NCBI GenBank assembly: GCA_018292915.2
Contig: JACVVK020000454.1
Coordinates: forward strand, 342,001 to 406,000
Direction: 5' to 3'
Length of the DNA: 64,000 bases
DNA from: Batillaria attramentaria
Taxonomy: Eukaryota; Mollusca; Gastropoda; Batillariidae
Numbering within the stretch: the stretch's first letter is position 1; each line of letters starts with the position of its first letter. The translations under genes and the position numbers were made by a program. Positions 63,730-64,000 of the stretch are shown here, piece by piece. The notes under the pieces were generated by a model. That model was not told the DNA's origin, ran no database searches, and saw only the letters and a list, made by a program, of their open reading frames with translations.

Positions 63730-64000
63730 TTTTGTCCAGACTTAAAGATCTAAGCTCCCAACAAAAAGAGTCCCTGAAACCCCACTAAAAGCCAAGGGCA
63801 GCCTGATTCACAGCTCAGTTTGCCTTTTGACACTGAGCGGCGTTTTGACACTGAGAGAGAAAGATCGTGCAACACTCAACATCCCGGCGCTGGACACTGT
63901 AGCAATGTGTCTCGCTCACTGACCAAAAGCCAAATTATGTCACGGCAAACTCGTGCTCTGGATTTATAACTTGGAAGGGCCCCCGAAGCGCTGAAAACTC
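63730..64000. other. No gene seen
   Basis: GTTTTGACACTGAG-like duplication at about 63824-63860; otherwise unclassified to the window edge. Confidence 0.5.

Overview
This window looks like non-coding, repeat-dominated nuclear DNA from a metazoan, most likely a marine mollusc (probably a gastropod; the taxon is an inference). The reasons are the density of CA/GT, AG/CT and long minisatellite arrays, TTAGGG-type telomeric motifs, tRNA-derived SINEs with clean target-site duplications, and 5'-truncated CR1/L2/Jockey-like LINE relics. I found no conventional protein-coding gene with recognisable domains. The only protein homology I can read by eye is to LINE reverse transcriptases, in four fragments (17141-17478, 24375-24530, 35206-35940, 58388-58654). 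Nearly all long ORFs are artefacts of tandem arrays.

Layout. 1-5 kb: degenerate telomere-like repeats, a long inverted repeat whose right arm has expanded into a 55-bp minisatellite, further minisatellites and a LINE 3' end. 5.9-8.4 kb: about 59 copies of a 41-bp repeat that carries a CRE-like motif. 9.5-11.9 kb: about 68 copies of a 35-bp repeat with an indel-rich middle. 12.7 kb: a short terminal-inverted-repeat element. 15.9-16.7 kb: ten copies of an 85-bp repeat, each with CACGTG. 17.1-24.7 kb: a LINE palm-domain relic, an intact SINE with a perfect 12-bp duplication, a second SINE family, and a LINE C-terminal relic whose 3' tail resembles that SINE's. 25.3 kb: a promoter-like cluster with a perfect RFX X-box. 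27.2-29.0 kb: about 50 copies of another 35-bp repeat. 31-36 kb: further arrays, Z-DNA-prone dinucleotides and nested SINE/LINE insertions in AG/CT tracts. 38.5-42.9 kb: 36/47-bp, 22-bp and 21-bp arrays, the 22-bp array being invaded by two SINEs. 45.5-47.7 kb: two TATA-type promoter candidates, the second followed by a Kozak ATG. 48.6-53.5 kb: diverged local duplications, a hAT-like MITE with a 5-bp duplication, and a 26-bp array grown inside one repeat copy. 54-64 kb: more arrays, a CA-TA-TG palindrome, a dispersed repeat split by a telomeric insertion, and a second LINE/CT-tract cluster.

The most interesting points are: (i) LINE 3' tails that repeatedly abut (CT)n on the element's sense strand, with the next truncated LINE starting on the far side of the tract; (ii) LINE and SINE 3' tails sharing one hairpin-plus-(ATT)n design; (iii) a telomeric insertion inside one copy of a dispersed repeat; (iv) unnamed dispersed repeat pairs; and (v) minisatellites born from pieces of other repeats. 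All calls were made by reading; no alignment or database search was run.
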